Notes: a model not told the origin generated them from the letters alone. A stretch of DNA of 64,000 bases from Anastrepha obliqua (GCF_027943255.1 NC_072896.1:47270501-47334500), one strand, 5' to 3'; positions 1 to 11,277 are shown, counted from the stretch's first letter. Translations and numbers: made by a program.

Positions 1-240
1 GAACACCTTCTTTGCCACTGCCCAGCTCTAAGCAGAACTCGTTACAACTGCCTGGGCTTGGTATACTTTTCATCTCTGAAGGATATTGCTGACAAAAGTT
101 TACACTCTTTATTAAAACTCACCAAGGCATGTATCACGAACTTTGTTTACATAATACGACTCCAACAACACTGGTAACATTACGGACCCTTGTGGTCTAT
201 GTGAGATCTATTCAAATTAACCAGATATGCCTAACCTAAG
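1..240 (+). mobile_element. LINE 3' end (C-terminal zinc-knuckle fragment of ORF2)
   Basis: Frame 1 is open from base 1 to the TAA at 175-177. It gives EHLLCHCPALSRTRYNCLG and a helical tail, the pattern found at the C-terminus of RNase H-bearing non-LTR retrotransposon polyproteins (H-x-x-x-C spacing after the RT and RNase H domains). The 3' UTR follows and ends in a CCTAACCTAAG motif near 232-240. The element is cut by the window edge, so the upstream domains cannot be seen. Clade is not resolved. Confidence 0.6.
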
Positions 241-243
241 CTG

Positions 244-1180
244 TTGTTTGTTTGTTTTGTGATGTTTTCTTGTGAAAAAATGGTACACAGATGGTTCCAA
301 AACGCTCCAAGGAGTAGGAGCAGGAACAGTGGGGCCTCGAACACACAAATCCCTAATACTAAGTGCAGATACCACAATTTTCCATACGGAGCTCTTCGCC
401 ATAATGGAAACAGTGGAAATCATATCCAAAAGTAGAAAAGTAAAAATTAGGATACTTTCGGACAGCTAATCGGATCTCAAAGCTTTGAATAGCTTCACAT
501 TCAAGTCAAAGTCCTAATAGAGTGTAACAATACACTGAACAAACTGGCCACTCATAATCAGGACTCACTGATTTGAGTATCGGGACATGAGAGGCACGAA
601 GGAAACGAGAAGGCACACTTTTATGCCAAAAAAAGGACAGAATGCTATTTATTGGGCCAACCCCATTTTTCGGCTTTAACAAAAATAATATAAAACAGGA
701 AACCAAAAAATGGATCCAAAATGAAATCAGGGAGCACTGGAACAATACAAGCGGGCTTAATCACTCCAAAAAGTGTTTGAACTTCAGTGCCAACAGAGCA
801 AAATCTGCTCTAACCCTAGATAAAAAGGGCCTAAGATTACTCTGTGGAGCACTTACTTACTTTGTCTGTAATAAACACTTTAACACAATAGGATTATCTA
901 GTACAAGATTGTGCAGGTTCTGCTGTGATGAAGGGGAGTCTATGGAACACTTAATCACCAACTGTGAGGCATTAGGCCACAGGAGACATAGAATCCTGGG
1001 CTCGTACCTACCAGACGAGGAAGACCTACAATTGTTCGCTCATAAGGAGCTGGTTCGATAACTCGGTATACTAAATAATTATAATTAAGTAATTAGGGAT
1101 GCACAATAGATCAATCAGGTCGCAGTGCATAAAGGCCTTAGCCTAACCCGTACAACCATTACCATTTCTTGTGCATCCAT
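244..1180 (+). mobile_element. Decayed LINE, RNase H plus C-terminal domain (family A)
   Basis: The region around 272-469 encodes WYTDGSKTLQGVGAG, then FHTELFAIMETVEI, then ILSDS. These are the first three acidic positions (D, E, D) of a retroelement RNase H domain. A frameshifted stretch near 560-620 recovers the last part of RNase H (PGHE-GNEK-type motif). The 139-codon ORF 642-1061 continues with CRFCCDEGESMEHLITNCEA, a C-terminal CCHC-type knuckle. The 3' UTR carries CAGGTCGCAGTGCATAAAGG near 1117, a signature also seen in antisense at 1387 and 25623, which ties this copy to two minus-strand copies. Several stops and frameshifts make it a dead copy. Confidence 0.7.
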
Positions 1181-1379
1181 TTTTTTCTAAATGTTAGTTC
1201 AATGGTCCGATTTTTTTCCTTTCGTAGTTAGAGAATATACCTGTTTATTTCAAAATCATCAATGAAATTTGAGCCAATGCCTGACAATTAAAAATGGCCG
1301 GTTGATAAAGTTTGAAATTTACGATTTTCCACTAAGTGTCTCCTATTTTAGACCATTAATAAAATTATATTAATTGAGG

Positions 1380-2470
1380 GGGCTAAGCACTGCGACCTGA
1401 ATGGTCTGTTATGCCCTCTTCATGGATTCAGATTATTTCTTTGAACCCAATTTCCACGCTTAGCATTTCTCCCATCAATTCTAGTATTTCTCCTATTTCG
1501 CTGAGTTTTATTTCCTCTCTAGTAGAACATATTTACCCAGGTGTTTGAGTCGCTCATGCATTAGTGCCAGTTCATGTTTGGCGGTTTCATTTTGCTCCCT
1601 ACAAAATCTACAAGTTCCATTGGAATATATTCTCACATTAGTAAGATTTTATACCCTAACGAACATGTAAGCTACGCATCGTTGAAGAAATTGTAAGGAA
1701 AGCAAACGAAAGATGGCGTAATGAAGCCACCTGCAAAATCGCCCGTCAACTGTGGCCGACTCTCAATGTTAAACGCACAGAATCTCTGCTAAGCCAAAAT
1801 AAACACAGTCTTAGCACATTGATTTCGGTAATAACAGGGCACTGCCTAATAGGTAGACACGCCCAAAAGATGGTGTGCAAACACATGATTTCTGTAGAAG
1901 TTGTCTTGATGAGGAAGAGGGAGAGACAATCTTGCACCTTCTGTGGCATTGGGCTGCTCTATCCAGACGGAGATTCGCTATTCTAGGCAGACAGTTTTTT
2001 AATGAATTGGAAGATCTCAGTTCTTCAGAAAAAGGAGATATCCTAAAATTTTTGAAAAGCACACACTGGTTTTAGGAGAAATAGGAAGAAATGGGCTATT
2101 AGCCTGAGTGTGTCCCACAGGACAACCGCTTCAACATAACCTAACCTAGTAAGATTTTAATTACGATACAGCCGGTAAATTGTCCCGGTATTATCGTCTT
2201 TTTCTTTGCTCTACTTCCTGAAAAAGAAGGGAGAAGTTAACCTTTCCTAAGCCACAAAATTATTATGGGCCTATAAGTTGACAATACGTACCTTTCCTGG
2301 CTAATTTAACTGCCGTTCGTTACCAGCAATTTCTTTGTGTCCTGGAACCCTAATCTAAGATATTCAGCTTATCAAGACATTCCAGCACAAGTTTAGATGT
2401 AAGCGTTGAGAGTCTTGATTGCTGACTGGCTATCAGAAAGGACGGTTATACCTCAGTTTTATAGTCTTTC
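1380..2470 (-). mobile_element. Decayed LINE family A, minus strand, split by another LINE
   Basis: Read on the minus strand, 1660-1380 gives GTCRFCREQNETAKHELA (C-terminal knuckle) and a 3' UTR with the CAGGTCGCAGTGC signature. On the other side of an insertion, 2420-2160 gives WVPGHKEIAGNE, the RNase H final motif. The order RNase H, knuckle, 3' UTR fits a minus-strand element. It lies tail to tail with the plus-strand copy at 244-1180 and is interrupted by the plus-strand LINE at 1652-2146. The upstream (5') limit near 2470 is approximate. Confidence 0.65.
1652..2146 (+). mobile_element. 5'-truncated LINE with 13-bp target-site duplication
   Basis: Direct repeats TAGTAAGATTTTA at 1639-1651 and 2147-2159 bracket this insert exactly. 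The interior encodes a LINE C-terminal region: RWRNEATCKIARQLWPTLN, a one-base frameshift near 1870, then THDFCRSCLDEEEGETILHL and a tail ending KFLKSTHWF at the TAG near 2073. The 3' UTR ends in AACATAACCTAACC immediately before the duplication. Only about 495 bp of 3' sequence was inserted, as expected for target-primed reverse transcription with incomplete extension. The host sequence is the antisense family A LINE. Confidence 0.8.
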
Positions 2471-3418
2471 TACTCCTCTTTATCAAAAACCTCAAGCAAA
2501 TGCCATATCAGGTAATCGGCGCTAGTGACGAGTTTATCACTCAAAAAGGCTTGCATATTTTTAAGTCAATGCGAAATCAATTCGCAAAGACGCGTGAGAC
2601 CTTCCGTTACAGCTTCGCTGGGCTATCTCTTTGCCGTTTGCCAATTCTGCTCATTTTTCTTTGTTTGTTTGCTACAGTTTCTTTGTTAAAAGTAAACAAT
2701 CGCCTTGTCATCACACCAAATTGACAGTGTGGCCTTGTTTTGATGCGTTTATGTTTCCATGTGGTTGGCGCTGAGCTGAGTTTTGAGTTATATTATTTGT
2801 AGGATACAAAGTTTTTCGATATCAGTGATGATTCGCTTTACAAAAGGATCAACTTCATTGCATTGATTCGCTGTGTTAAGTGAATATCTTTTAATTCATG
2901 CGGAGCCAAAATATTGAGTCACCATTATGAAAATAAAACCTGTAAAATATCTCGACAAATATAATTTTTGCGCTCTATCTTAAAATTGTCAGTGAACTAA
3001 CACCTGCAAACTAAAGGTACGACCGTCTCTTCTAAATTATTCTTAGAATGACAGTTACCGAATGCTTTTAATGAGCAAATTAACACAACGTACATAGTTT
3101 CTCCAATACAGAAAGATCTTGCAACTACTACTAAGAGAATTTTGAAAAACAAATTCAGAAAATAATATCCAGCATAGTTTTACGACTTTTGAGTTTATAT
3201 GAATTTCATTTTCGACATCAGAGATAGAAGTTACATATTTCGAAGGCTAATCAAGCAAAGAGCTAGCCGTTACTAGACAAAACGAAGATGAAAAAAGAAT
3301 TATTTTTAGGAACGAAAAAATATTCTGATTTTTGTGGGTCAAATATCGAATGTTTTTTAAAAGATTCAGAACTTAAAATGATAATACAAAACAAAAATAT
3401 TATTGAAATGTTTTTGTT
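2471..3418. other. Unassigned AT-rich sequence
   Basis: No frame, repeat or RNA gene is convincing here. The 101-codon open frame at 2419-2724 lacks recognisable motifs and begins inside a LINE remnant. Confidence 0.4.
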
Positions 3419-3801
3419 TTTAATAAAGGGTTTTTCAATTGGCGCGGGTCGATTTTGGTGCCCTGTGGCGGCCATTTTGTTTTGGTGACATCTGTCAAAT
3501 CTTTTGTTTATTATTCAGTTGCTTATGCCAAATCATTATGGCAAGTTACACGATTGAACAGCACGTTCAAATGATAAAACTTTATTATCAAAATGAGTGT
3601 TCATTAACGCAAACGTTGCGCGCATTGCGCCCATTTTTCGGTAGACGTGGTGGCCCTTCACATTTCTTATGGCCCATATTGAACCATATGGACTTAGACG
3701 ACATGTGGTTCCAGCAGGACGGCGCTACGTGCCACACAGCAAACGCCATTTTATTCCATTTCAACATCTACCCGCCCTTATTGAAAAACCCTTTATAATA
3801 A
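3419..3801 (+). mobile_element. Internally deleted mariner-like element
   Basis: Terminal inverted repeats AAAGGGTTTTTCAAT...GCGGGT (about 3425-3450) and ACCCGCCCTTATTGAAAAAC (about 3772-3792) face each other. Between them a frame starting at 3538 encodes MASYTIEQHVQMIKLYYQNE and ALRPFFGRRGG, the N-terminal helix-turn-helix seen in a common insect Tc1/mariner-type family. It then jumps directly to LDDMWFQQDGATCHTAN, the second catalytic aspartate region. Most of the DDE domain is missing, so this is a deletion derivative of about 380 bp that keeps both ends and could be mobilised only in trans. Related relics lie at 21793, 52310, 54712 and 57000. Confidence 0.75.
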
Positions 3802-4540
3802 CGACAGCTTCTTCCTCACTTCGAAGGAAATAAAGTCCGATGATGCCGCCATTGCTCAGAGCTTCGCAAACAGATTTATTAATTTTTTTTTTTGTTTTTT
3901 TTTTTTTTGAAAGTACTAAATTTCCACGATTTGGAAGCGTTATTCTGGCACTAAACGATTTCATGACGACTTACCAAGCCTTGCTGAACAGAAATGTCAA
4001 CACAGTTTGCTATTCCCAGCTTTCAAACCATAGTTATCGATATCTAGAGTTTTCATGCACCTAAAAAAACACCCGATAGGTAGAAGCAATTGGAGTAAGC
4101 AAAACGTGTATTCAAATCTTCAAAACATAGAGAAATGTGCTGAAGGCTCTATAATTCTGTCGAGTGTTTTTTATCAACCCTCGGTCAATAACTTAAGTTT
4201 TCTGATGATTAAACTTAAGAAACAGTCAGATATATCAAAGAAAGTGCCTATTTAACTCATTTAACTGTTAAAAATGTGAGAACCTCAAAAAAATTGTTAG
4301 AGTAAGTTTTATTAAAAATTTTTTCAATCAATTTCAAAGGCAAAGCTTGCACAGTCTAACTGTAACACCAAAAAGGGGACCAGATTGGAAAATTATTCTT
4401 TTGGAAAGTTTTATTGCTAATTATTGACGGTATGATGCTGTTGGCTTATTAGTTTGTAATAATACTCGTAATAAAATTTTAAATAAACTTTAAAAAATAT
4501 GTTTGATGAAATAATTCTTCTGAAACTAAAAATTTAAGTG
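3802..4540. other. Unassigned sequence, poly-T tract
   Basis: AT-rich DNA with a T-rich tract at about 3880-3910. No supported gene or element was seen. Confidence 0.4.
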
Positions 4541-4960
4541 ATGCTTCTCTATGGCACTGAAGCCTGGACAGTCGAACAATTAGATACAGCCGCGCTTGGA
4601 GTTTTCGCAAGATTTTTGGCCCTGCTCGCGAAGATGACGCTTACCGCATTCGAATGAACCACGAGCTGTATGAGCTTTACGGATATATTGGCATAGTCAA
4701 ACGAGTCACCCTGCAGCGGCTACGGTGGCTGGATCATGTCGTTCGTATGGAACTGGAACTACTCCGGCGAAGAAGGTACTTGAGACGGTTATTGACGGTT
4801 GACGGCGAAGAGGACGTCCTCGTGTCTGGTGGAAGGACCTGGAATTGTAGATGACCTGGCTTCTCTGGATTAAGAAATTGAAAAAGGTGTGCGAGACATT
4901 ATTTGGCAGGCTGTAACTCGGTTACGGGTTGTCGCGGCCAATGAAGTAAGTAAGTAAGAT
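4541..4960 (+). mobile_element. 3' end of an RTE-like endonuclease/RT LINE
   Basis: The broken frame reads MLLYGTEAWTVEQLDTAALG, then NHELYELYGYIGIVKRVTLQ and RLRWLDHVVRM. This is the typical C-terminal region of APE-type endonuclease/reverse transcriptase LINEs found in many animals. At least two frameshifts are needed to join the parts. The element ends in a short GTAA-type tandem tail (GAAGTAAGTAAGTAAG at about 4944-4959), consistent with a LINE microsatellite tail. 5'-truncated and inactive. Confidence 0.65.
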
Positions 4961-5224
4961 TTTTTGTATTTTATCTGTGATTCTTAACACATGCCATTAT
5001 TGTATTATGGTCGACTTGGAAATTGATGAAAGTCTGGATTATATTTTTATTGTACAGGTATATTGTAGAAAAGGAAATTCTCAGTTTTCCCAGGTTGGGG
5101 ATTTTAACTGTTTTGCTTTTTCAATTTGAAGTTGCTATTCGCCGAAGAGCTTTTAAAAGAAATAAAAATTGGTATTTTTCACGCATATAGATGCATATTA
5201 ATTGCATTTCGATAAGCTGTCGCA

Positions 5225-5590
5225 TTTCCTAACACAAAGAAAATACACAATTAGAAAATACCAGCAATACCTCGGAGACACAACAGTTCCAAAATTAAAT
5301 TACCTAACATCATCTAGATTATCTTTCATTAACGCTTTTAGAGTGTGGAACTCATTACACTGTGAAGGCTGAACTTAACAGATTTAACTGCAAAGCACAA
5401 GTCTTTGATTACATTAAAAGTGTTTGATTGCATGGAGATTGGGCAACTTTAATCTTTTTATTCTGTAAAAATTACTCTTTTATTTATTTTTTCCTTATCT
5501 AACTTCTCTTTTCCTACTATCAAAGCCAAATTTATTAATATTATTAATGTTAAATTATATTGTATTGTATTGTATTGACTTGCTAACGAA
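5225..5590 (+). mobile_element. Possible LINE C-terminus with (TTGTA)n tail
   Basis: From about 5238 one frame reads TQRKYTIRKYQQYLGDTTV and then RLSFINAFRVWNSLH, resembling the last segment of many LINE reverse transcriptases (an arginine-rich stretch followed by a WNSLP-like motif). Stops follow at once. A (TATTG)n run at about 5560-5580 could be the tail. The assignment is tentative. Confidence 0.35.
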
Positions 5591-5615
5591 TAGTGGCAAA
5601 ATTTTTAATTAAGAA

Positions 5616-5762
5616 GGCAGCCGCTATAGCCGAGGTACACGAAACCTGGGGTACGAAACGCCAAATAAGAGAAACAATTCTTTTGGTCACCCCTCGGCAG
5701 GCAATGGCAAATGTATTTCTGCCATGAAAAAGCTCCTCATAAAAAAATCGTTTTCGTCCACT
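5616..5762 (+). mobile_element. tRNA-like SINE, truncated copy
   Basis: The copy starts GGCAGCCGCTATAGCCGAGG, a decayed tRNA-like head, and contains GGTCACCCCTCGGCAGGCAA and CTGCCATGAAAAAGCTCCTC. Both blocks recur in the copies at 9241, 46570 and 56651. It lacks the final third. Confidence 0.7.
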
Positions 5763-7510
5763 TTATTCGATATTTGAAAAGTATAGATTTCAAAAAACCC
5801 GCCTTAGCAAGTGGCGAATAGATGTAAAGATGCAACTGGTATGTATAATCAACATTATTGGTAGCACTGGAAAACAGCTACGAAAAATTACATTTGTTTG
5901 GGAAACATTTGTAGCTTCAATTCATGCTCCGTCACCACCCTTTGCGTTCTCGTTCTTCTCAATGTTGTGGACTTAAGAGATGCCAAATTGAAAATAGTGA
6001 GTTCTACCAGTTCTACTACAAGAATGATAGAAAGATTGAAAAAGTGCGTCACGTCACGTTTTTCCGAGTTGTGCAGTGTTGCCAACCATTTGCTCTTCAC
6101 AATAAATTTAGTGCTTTTTTGTACCCAAAATGCGAAAATTTTGAAGTGTCGTGTTTGTTCCTTTTTTTAATTTAAAGCTACCGAAACTTTAAGTTACAAA
6201 AAAACTATATTATTAAAAAAAAACGGTTAAAAAAGGTCACTCTGAGAAGATTTTAGTGCTAATGAAAATTTTTGGATTCTTATAAAATTTGATAATTTGA
6301 AAGTGCAAATTTAATTTTTGGCTCCATTTAAAGTTATGCAAGAATATTAAATCTTTTTCTCTCAACTCTTTTTAAGATTGGAAACCTTTTTACTCATTTT
6401 AAAAAGGGTTTGAACTTACTGAATGCGTATTAAAACCATAGAGGTATAATCGTTTCTTCCGGCCATCAATCCTTAGTGAGACATAGGGCATCAAGAGGTG
6501 TATTCATAGTAAAAATAAGCAAAAAAATACCAGAAAATACTAAAGAAACCGTAATGACATTTTTATAAAAAGAGTACCTTATCTAGTTACATAACCTCAA
6601 ATATGGCAAAAAAGTCGTTCCCTTAACAAAAGAGTTTCGTTTAACAAAAAAAACCAATAAATTAAATTGTACATAACCATAACACATTTATTTAAAAAAG
6701 CGCACATTTTAAAAACAGTTTGTAACGCATACAAAGTTCTTTAAGTAATTCAATAAAATATTGGTATTTTATTTTTTTTTTTTTTAATGGGCATTTTAGT
6801 GCGTTTTTATATCCAAAGCTAGACAAAACTGCAGTAGCGAGAGAGAGATTTGACTGCTGAAAGCAGAAGAATACCAACAACGACTGCAATCACGGGCAAT
6901 GCTACCAAATGTTAAAAAAAAGTAAAGCTAAATAAAACTGAGTGAATTATTGCACTAATTTTTAAAAAATGTATATTTTACAAAATTATAAACATTACTT
7001 TAAATTAAAGCAGGCTAGAAAAATATCATGAAGAAAGAACTAAAACTCCAAGACTAAATAACAAAAAAAAAATGCTAAATCAAGTTACGAAAATGGTAAT
7101 CTGGTCATACTGGAGCTAAAACCCCGTAACTCATTGTCAAATTCGCTGAGCGCAAAGTAACGGCACCATGATAGGCGCCATCTCATTATTCTTTCCATCA
7201 TGGTTCTACCATTCTCGTTAGCGGCAAACCTTACTCGCTAACTTTGTTGTTGCTTACAGATGCACATTTTTCGTCAAGTAAACACAGTCCAGACGTAGCG
7301 AGTAGAGAAGTGGCGAATCGAAGGCACATATTATGTCAAACACCTGTGAGTCAAACACTTGATGAAAGGATGTTAGTTCGTTGCTGTCTGAATAACGGCT
7401 TATTGGACGAGTGTGTCAAATGAGAGGCAGTATTTTACTGCCGAGTACTCGGTAACGTGGCAGCCGAAGTTAGTCGCTCAATTTTGCTTTTCACCATAGC
7501 AGAAGGCCAA
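5763..7510. other. Unassigned AT-rich sequence
   Basis: No supported gene. Short overlapping frames at 5898-6175 lack motifs and occur on both strands, as expected by chance in this composition. Confidence 0.4.
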
Positions 7511-7512
7511 AC

Positions 7513-7760
7513 GTGATAATCTATCATCGTTGTACTCGTACGCATACTATACCGAAATTGGTTCTTTATCATGGCATGGCTAGAGATACCTTTAGCTGTG
7601 CGAACTATGAAGAAGAGGAACCGATTCTTTATGTCTTAAGTAAGCGCCTACACTGTAAAAAATTTACTCTAACTGAAATTAGAAAGGTTAATGAGGTTCC
7701 GATTGTCGACTTGATATGCCTGATGACATACATACTTCAAGGGCACTGAATAGTTCAGCA
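7513..7760 (+). mobile_element. LINE C-terminal fragment
   Basis: The 78-codon frame ends with CANYEEEEPILYVLSKR and a helical tail. This matches the C-x-x-(C)-x-E-E-E-x-x-x-x-L knuckle region of LINE polyproteins with one cysteine lost. Weak but consistent with the neighbouring LINE tail. Confidence 0.4.
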
Positions 7761-7770
7761 AGGAGGACAA

Positions 7771-8025
7771 ATTAATTTAACTGGCGCAATTTCGTTCTGG
7801 ATACCTTAGTAGGTTGCCATCTCAAGAATTGATCCCGATATACTTATGTGTAGCAACACTCTAACAACCTGTCAACATGCCCGGTTAAACCCCATCAACT
7901 AAAAACCTCTTCTCTTTGGGATCGTCCTTTCGAAACAGCTCGTTTCTCGATGAGATTGACGTCACACCAAATCGTTCCAATGCTCTAAGCAGGGCTCTGT
8001 GCTGCTACAACAACAATAATATGGG
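7771..8025 (+). mobile_element. Jockey-like LINE 3' end with (CAA)n tail
   Basis: The broken frame reads AQFRSGYLSRLPS, then a frameshifted NMPG region and FRNSSFLDEID, and ends in GCTGCTACAACAACAA. The better copy at 20840-21115 shows the same order (LAQLRSGYCSK, CPACEGTPHDTSHLF, FLGLPLDELDED, CAA tail), which supports the assignment. Several lesions. Confidence 0.6.
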
Positions 8026-8559
8026 ATCTAACTGCGTGCCGTTATTTTCACCGACAATCACTCCACACAACTATCTTTGATCAATAAATTAATTCGTAAA
8101 TTATAATCAAGAAAGTTATTTGGCTTTATATTAATATAGTAATTAAATAGCAAACAGCTCTGATTTTTAATTGAAATCGGGATACAGCTTGTTTTATTTT
8201 AATAATTTAGCAGAAACGAAAAATTAGATTATTTTCACTCGCTTTTGACGCGCATAGCAAGTATGCAAATGCATAGCTTTTGGATAATTGTACATACATA
8301 CATACAGCCATGTTCAAAATAATAGGAGTGCCCATGGCAACTATATTCAATCACATTTTTTAGCATGTAAGAAACTATACACAATGCACTCTTCTAGGGT
8401 ACTTTTAGGACAACTCGATTTGTTTTTAATTACTAATAGTGGGTCGAGGAAAACACTGCAGTGAAGAAGAGCATCAAATAATTACAAATCTTAGGGTGCT
8501 CTAATCAAATGCCGCTTTCGTATAAAGATATGTACACCCAAAAAACTAGAGAAAACGAT

Positions 8560-9170
8560 CTACATATACATATTCCAAGTCTCTACAAAAAGAACCTGCC
8601 TGTCGAAGCACAAATTATATGCGCGGAGAAAAGTTCCTTTGTTGGCAAAAAAGCACGATGTTGCACGCTTAAAATTTGACAAAGAGCACTTCAATTGGAC
8701 AAAGAAGAAATGGAGAAATATTTTGTGGACGGATGAAACTAAAGTGATTCTACTTGGAGGAACTGAATATTGGCAGTATGTCCGTGGTCCGCAAAATGCT
8801 GAATATAATCCCCAATACAAAGTCAAGACAGTCAAGAGAGTTTTAGAAAATGTAATGCTACCATACTCTAAATGGATTATGCTATTAAGGTGGTTGTTCC
8901 AGCAAGATAACGGGCCAAAACACACAAGTAAATTTGCCATGGAATAGTTTCGGGTAAAGAGAGTTGAGGTCAAGCCTTGGCGTGCTCTAGCAAATCTATG
9001 GACGGATATAAAACGGAGTGTTACCGATCGTAGACCATCAAACTCCAAAGACCTATGGAACATAGTCCAGGCGTACATGGAAGCAAATCCCACTGAAAAG
9101 GTATCGTTATCTCATCGCCTCCATGGCACGCAGTTACGCAGCAGTAAAGTAATACAAAATTGGTTATTCA
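8560..9170 (+). pseudogene. Tc1-like transposase pseudogene
   Basis: The best frame (8639-8947) encodes LKFDKEHFNWTKKKWRNILW, then TDETKV (first catalytic D), then FQQDNGPKHTSK (second catalytic D). An arginine-rich N-terminal remnant lies upstream in another frame. After a TAG at 8945 the sequence resumes in frame as NLWTDIKRSVTDRRPSNSKD, which normally follows the SPDLNPIE motif. That motif, with the third catalytic residue, is deleted. The protein cannot be active. The normal length for the family is about 340 residues; about half survives. Confidence 0.8.
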
Positions 9171-9240
9171 ACTAAATATTAGGGAGACTAACGCAAACAA
9201 CAAATAATAATGAGTTAATATTTTTTTATTATTTGTTTTT

Positions 9241-9553
9241 TTTTTATGGCGTTTACACTCTATTTCGCTGTTTGGCCGAGCTACTCCTTCCATTTGTGGT
9301 GTATTTCTTGATGTTGTTCCACAAATGGAGGGACCTACAGTTTTCAACCGACTCCGAAGGGCAAATGGTTTTTGTGAGCAGCTTTTTCATGTCAGGAATA
9401 CACTTGGAGGTGCACCATTGCCTGCCGAGGGGCGATCGCTATTAGAAACAAGTTTTTCTATCATTCTGATGTTTCACGTAAGGAGATTCGAACCTACGCA
9501 CTTCCGAATGGTAGACACGCACCAACTGATTCGACTACGGTGACGGTCTTGTA
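9241..9553 (-). mobile_element. tRNA-like SINE inserted in the Tc1-like element
   Basis: Antisense copy of the SINE. On the minus strand it has a tRNA-like head with an intact B-box-like AGGTTCGAATCT (plus-strand AGATTCGAACCT at about 9485-9496). The shared blocks CTCGGCAGGCAATGG and GAAAAAGCTGCTCA follow, and it ends with CTCGGCCAAACAGCG. It is the longest copy in the window. Confidence 0.75.
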
Positions 9554-9757
9554 TTACACTCCTTTTATTTTGAAAAGTGGCTTATGGAGGTTTTGTATTC
9601 AATTATTTGTTTTTCCTATTTTTCTCAATATTAATAGAAAAAGTGTAAATATACGGAGAGATTGTATGAAATGAACATTTTGCGGTAAAAAATATTTCAT
9701 TACATACAATTTTTCGTTTTATGTTGGATCACTCCTATTATTTTGAACACAACTGTA

Positions 9758-11112
9758 TGTGTATGTAAATTCAAGCACCGTCAAATACTTTGATAAAATT
9801 TATAAACAGTTAAGAAGAGACGAAACCAATATTAAAAGCAAAGGCAGCGCCAACAAAAAAACCGCAAAAAATTAAAAAAGGAAATACAATAACAACAAAG
9901 TATTACTACGTAATAACAAAAACAGCAACAATAACCCAATAACCAAGTAAACTAGTTGTACACTTTGTTGTTGTAATGACTTAATATTTACTCATGAACA
10001 TGTGGCGAGCGCCGGGAGAGAGCGCCAAACTCCCAAACGAACGGAGAAATGGCAAAAGTCACAAAGCAGTCGGGCGCGAGACAAGGCAGAATTGCCGAAA
10101 AAATGCATAATATGTACAAATTTAGTTACATGCATACATACATACGAATGTAGATATGTATTATGCGGACTCGCAAACAACCGACCATAAAAACGACTGT
10201 AATTACTACCGCAATGTGTGTTGGCGAAAAAAGGTGTGTAAGCAAATGAAAGTGCAATGGAAATGGACAAGTGATGAGCGACAACTAAAAAAACAACAAC
10301 TGTAATGCACATGCAGTGAAGCGACAGAAGACAATCATAAACAATACCAAATAGCATAAATAAAATGAGGCATATACATATAAGACAAAGCATGCAATAT
10401 ACACACCCACTCATATTTACGTGCATATAAATGTATGTTGGCATACTTGGACATGCTGTAACAGTTGATGAATCAAGCACCAGCAGCAATGCTAGCAATA
10501 ACATAACAGCAACAACAGTCAGCAGTAAGCGCATAGCAATTTGCGGACATAAAAAATTTTATTTATTACATAAATTTCTTTATTTTACTTGCATGTCCGT
10601 ATAATAATTTTTATTTTATTAATTTTTTTTGTTATAATATAATATATTTTATTGGCGCTTTTTCGGTGATTGCTGTTTTTTATTGTGTTCCCTTCGCAAT
10701 TACTACTGGCATTACTAGTGGCAGTGGAAAACAAAAGCAAATGTTTCCTTACACAAATTGGGTTTTTAATTAAAACTGTGTTAATGGCATGTTCGTTATA
10801 ACTTAATAATGTAAGGTTTACAGACACTCATACATACAAATGTAGTTTATATCTCATAAAAATAACGTTAGTTGACTACTTACATACATATGCATATAAA
10901 TATATGCCTTTATTGGCCGTCTATTTTAAGTATGAACAATATATTTCCGAATTTTGAAAGTAATAGTATGTATGCATGTAAGTAAAATGTATATGATCAA
11001 CCATAAAATATTTATTAGAGTACAATTTTGCATTGGTGTACCGGATTCTCGTATCTAAACATGCCAAGCTTATTAGTAAAAAAAAAATAGTTATCTAGGT
11101 TAGCTTTTGTTT
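9758..11112. other. Unassigned sequence with CAA- and CATA-rich tracts
   Basis: A/C-rich stretch at 9830-9960 and CATA repeats. A 180-codon minus-strand frame (9992-10534) begins with a hydrophobic run, but its Leu/Cys/Met/Val richness follows from the CAA/CATA composition. I do not call it a gene. Confidence 0.35.
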
Positions 11113-11277
11113 TTACGATCTCCGAGGTTTACGAATTTGCTTGGGCCCGCTGGGTGCAGGTGGAGTCGACGTAGTTGGAAAAGCATTATATTCGATCCAA
11201 TTTATTTCATATTTAGAAGGTGTGGTATATTGGTTAACAATGAACCCATAAAAGGGTTTTTTATTGTCAACACACAT
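11113..11277 (-). CDS. Small hypothetical ORF, 54 codons
   Basis: On the minus strand an ATG at 11277 opens 54 codons ending at the TAA at 11113-11115. The protein starts MCVDNKKPFYGFIVNQY and ends GPKQIRKPRRS. Its composition (Tyr/Asn in the first half, Pro/Ser/Thr then basic in the second) is less biased than the low-complexity frames nearby. The frame stays open six codons upstream to a TGA. A CAG preceded by a pyrimidine-leaning stretch lies just before that stop, so a 3' terminal exon is conceivable but not shown. I do not recognise the protein. It could be chance or an unknown element. Confidence 0.2.
   Translation of the reverse strand: MCVDNKKPFYGFIVNQYTTPSKYEINWIEYNAFPTTSTPPAPSGPKQIRKPRRS

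Larger units (their letters stand above)
8305..9755 (+). mobile_element. Tc1-like transposon, TA-flanked, carrying a SINE
   Basis: The element begins CAGCCATGTTCAAAATAATA (from 8305, TA at 8303-8304) and ends with TATTATTTTGAACACAACTG (to 9755, TA at 9756-9757); the ends are inverted repeats of one another. It holds a decayed Tc1 transposase on the plus strand and, at 9241-9553, an antisense SINE. The SINE is therefore younger than the Tc1 insertion. Confidence 0.85.

Noticed and set aside
9992..10534. 180-codon minus-strand ORF with a hydrophobic start
   Set aside because: Composition (Leu/Cys/Met/Val/His) follows from CAA and CATA tracts; there is no domain, and comparable frames occur elsewhere in such DNA.
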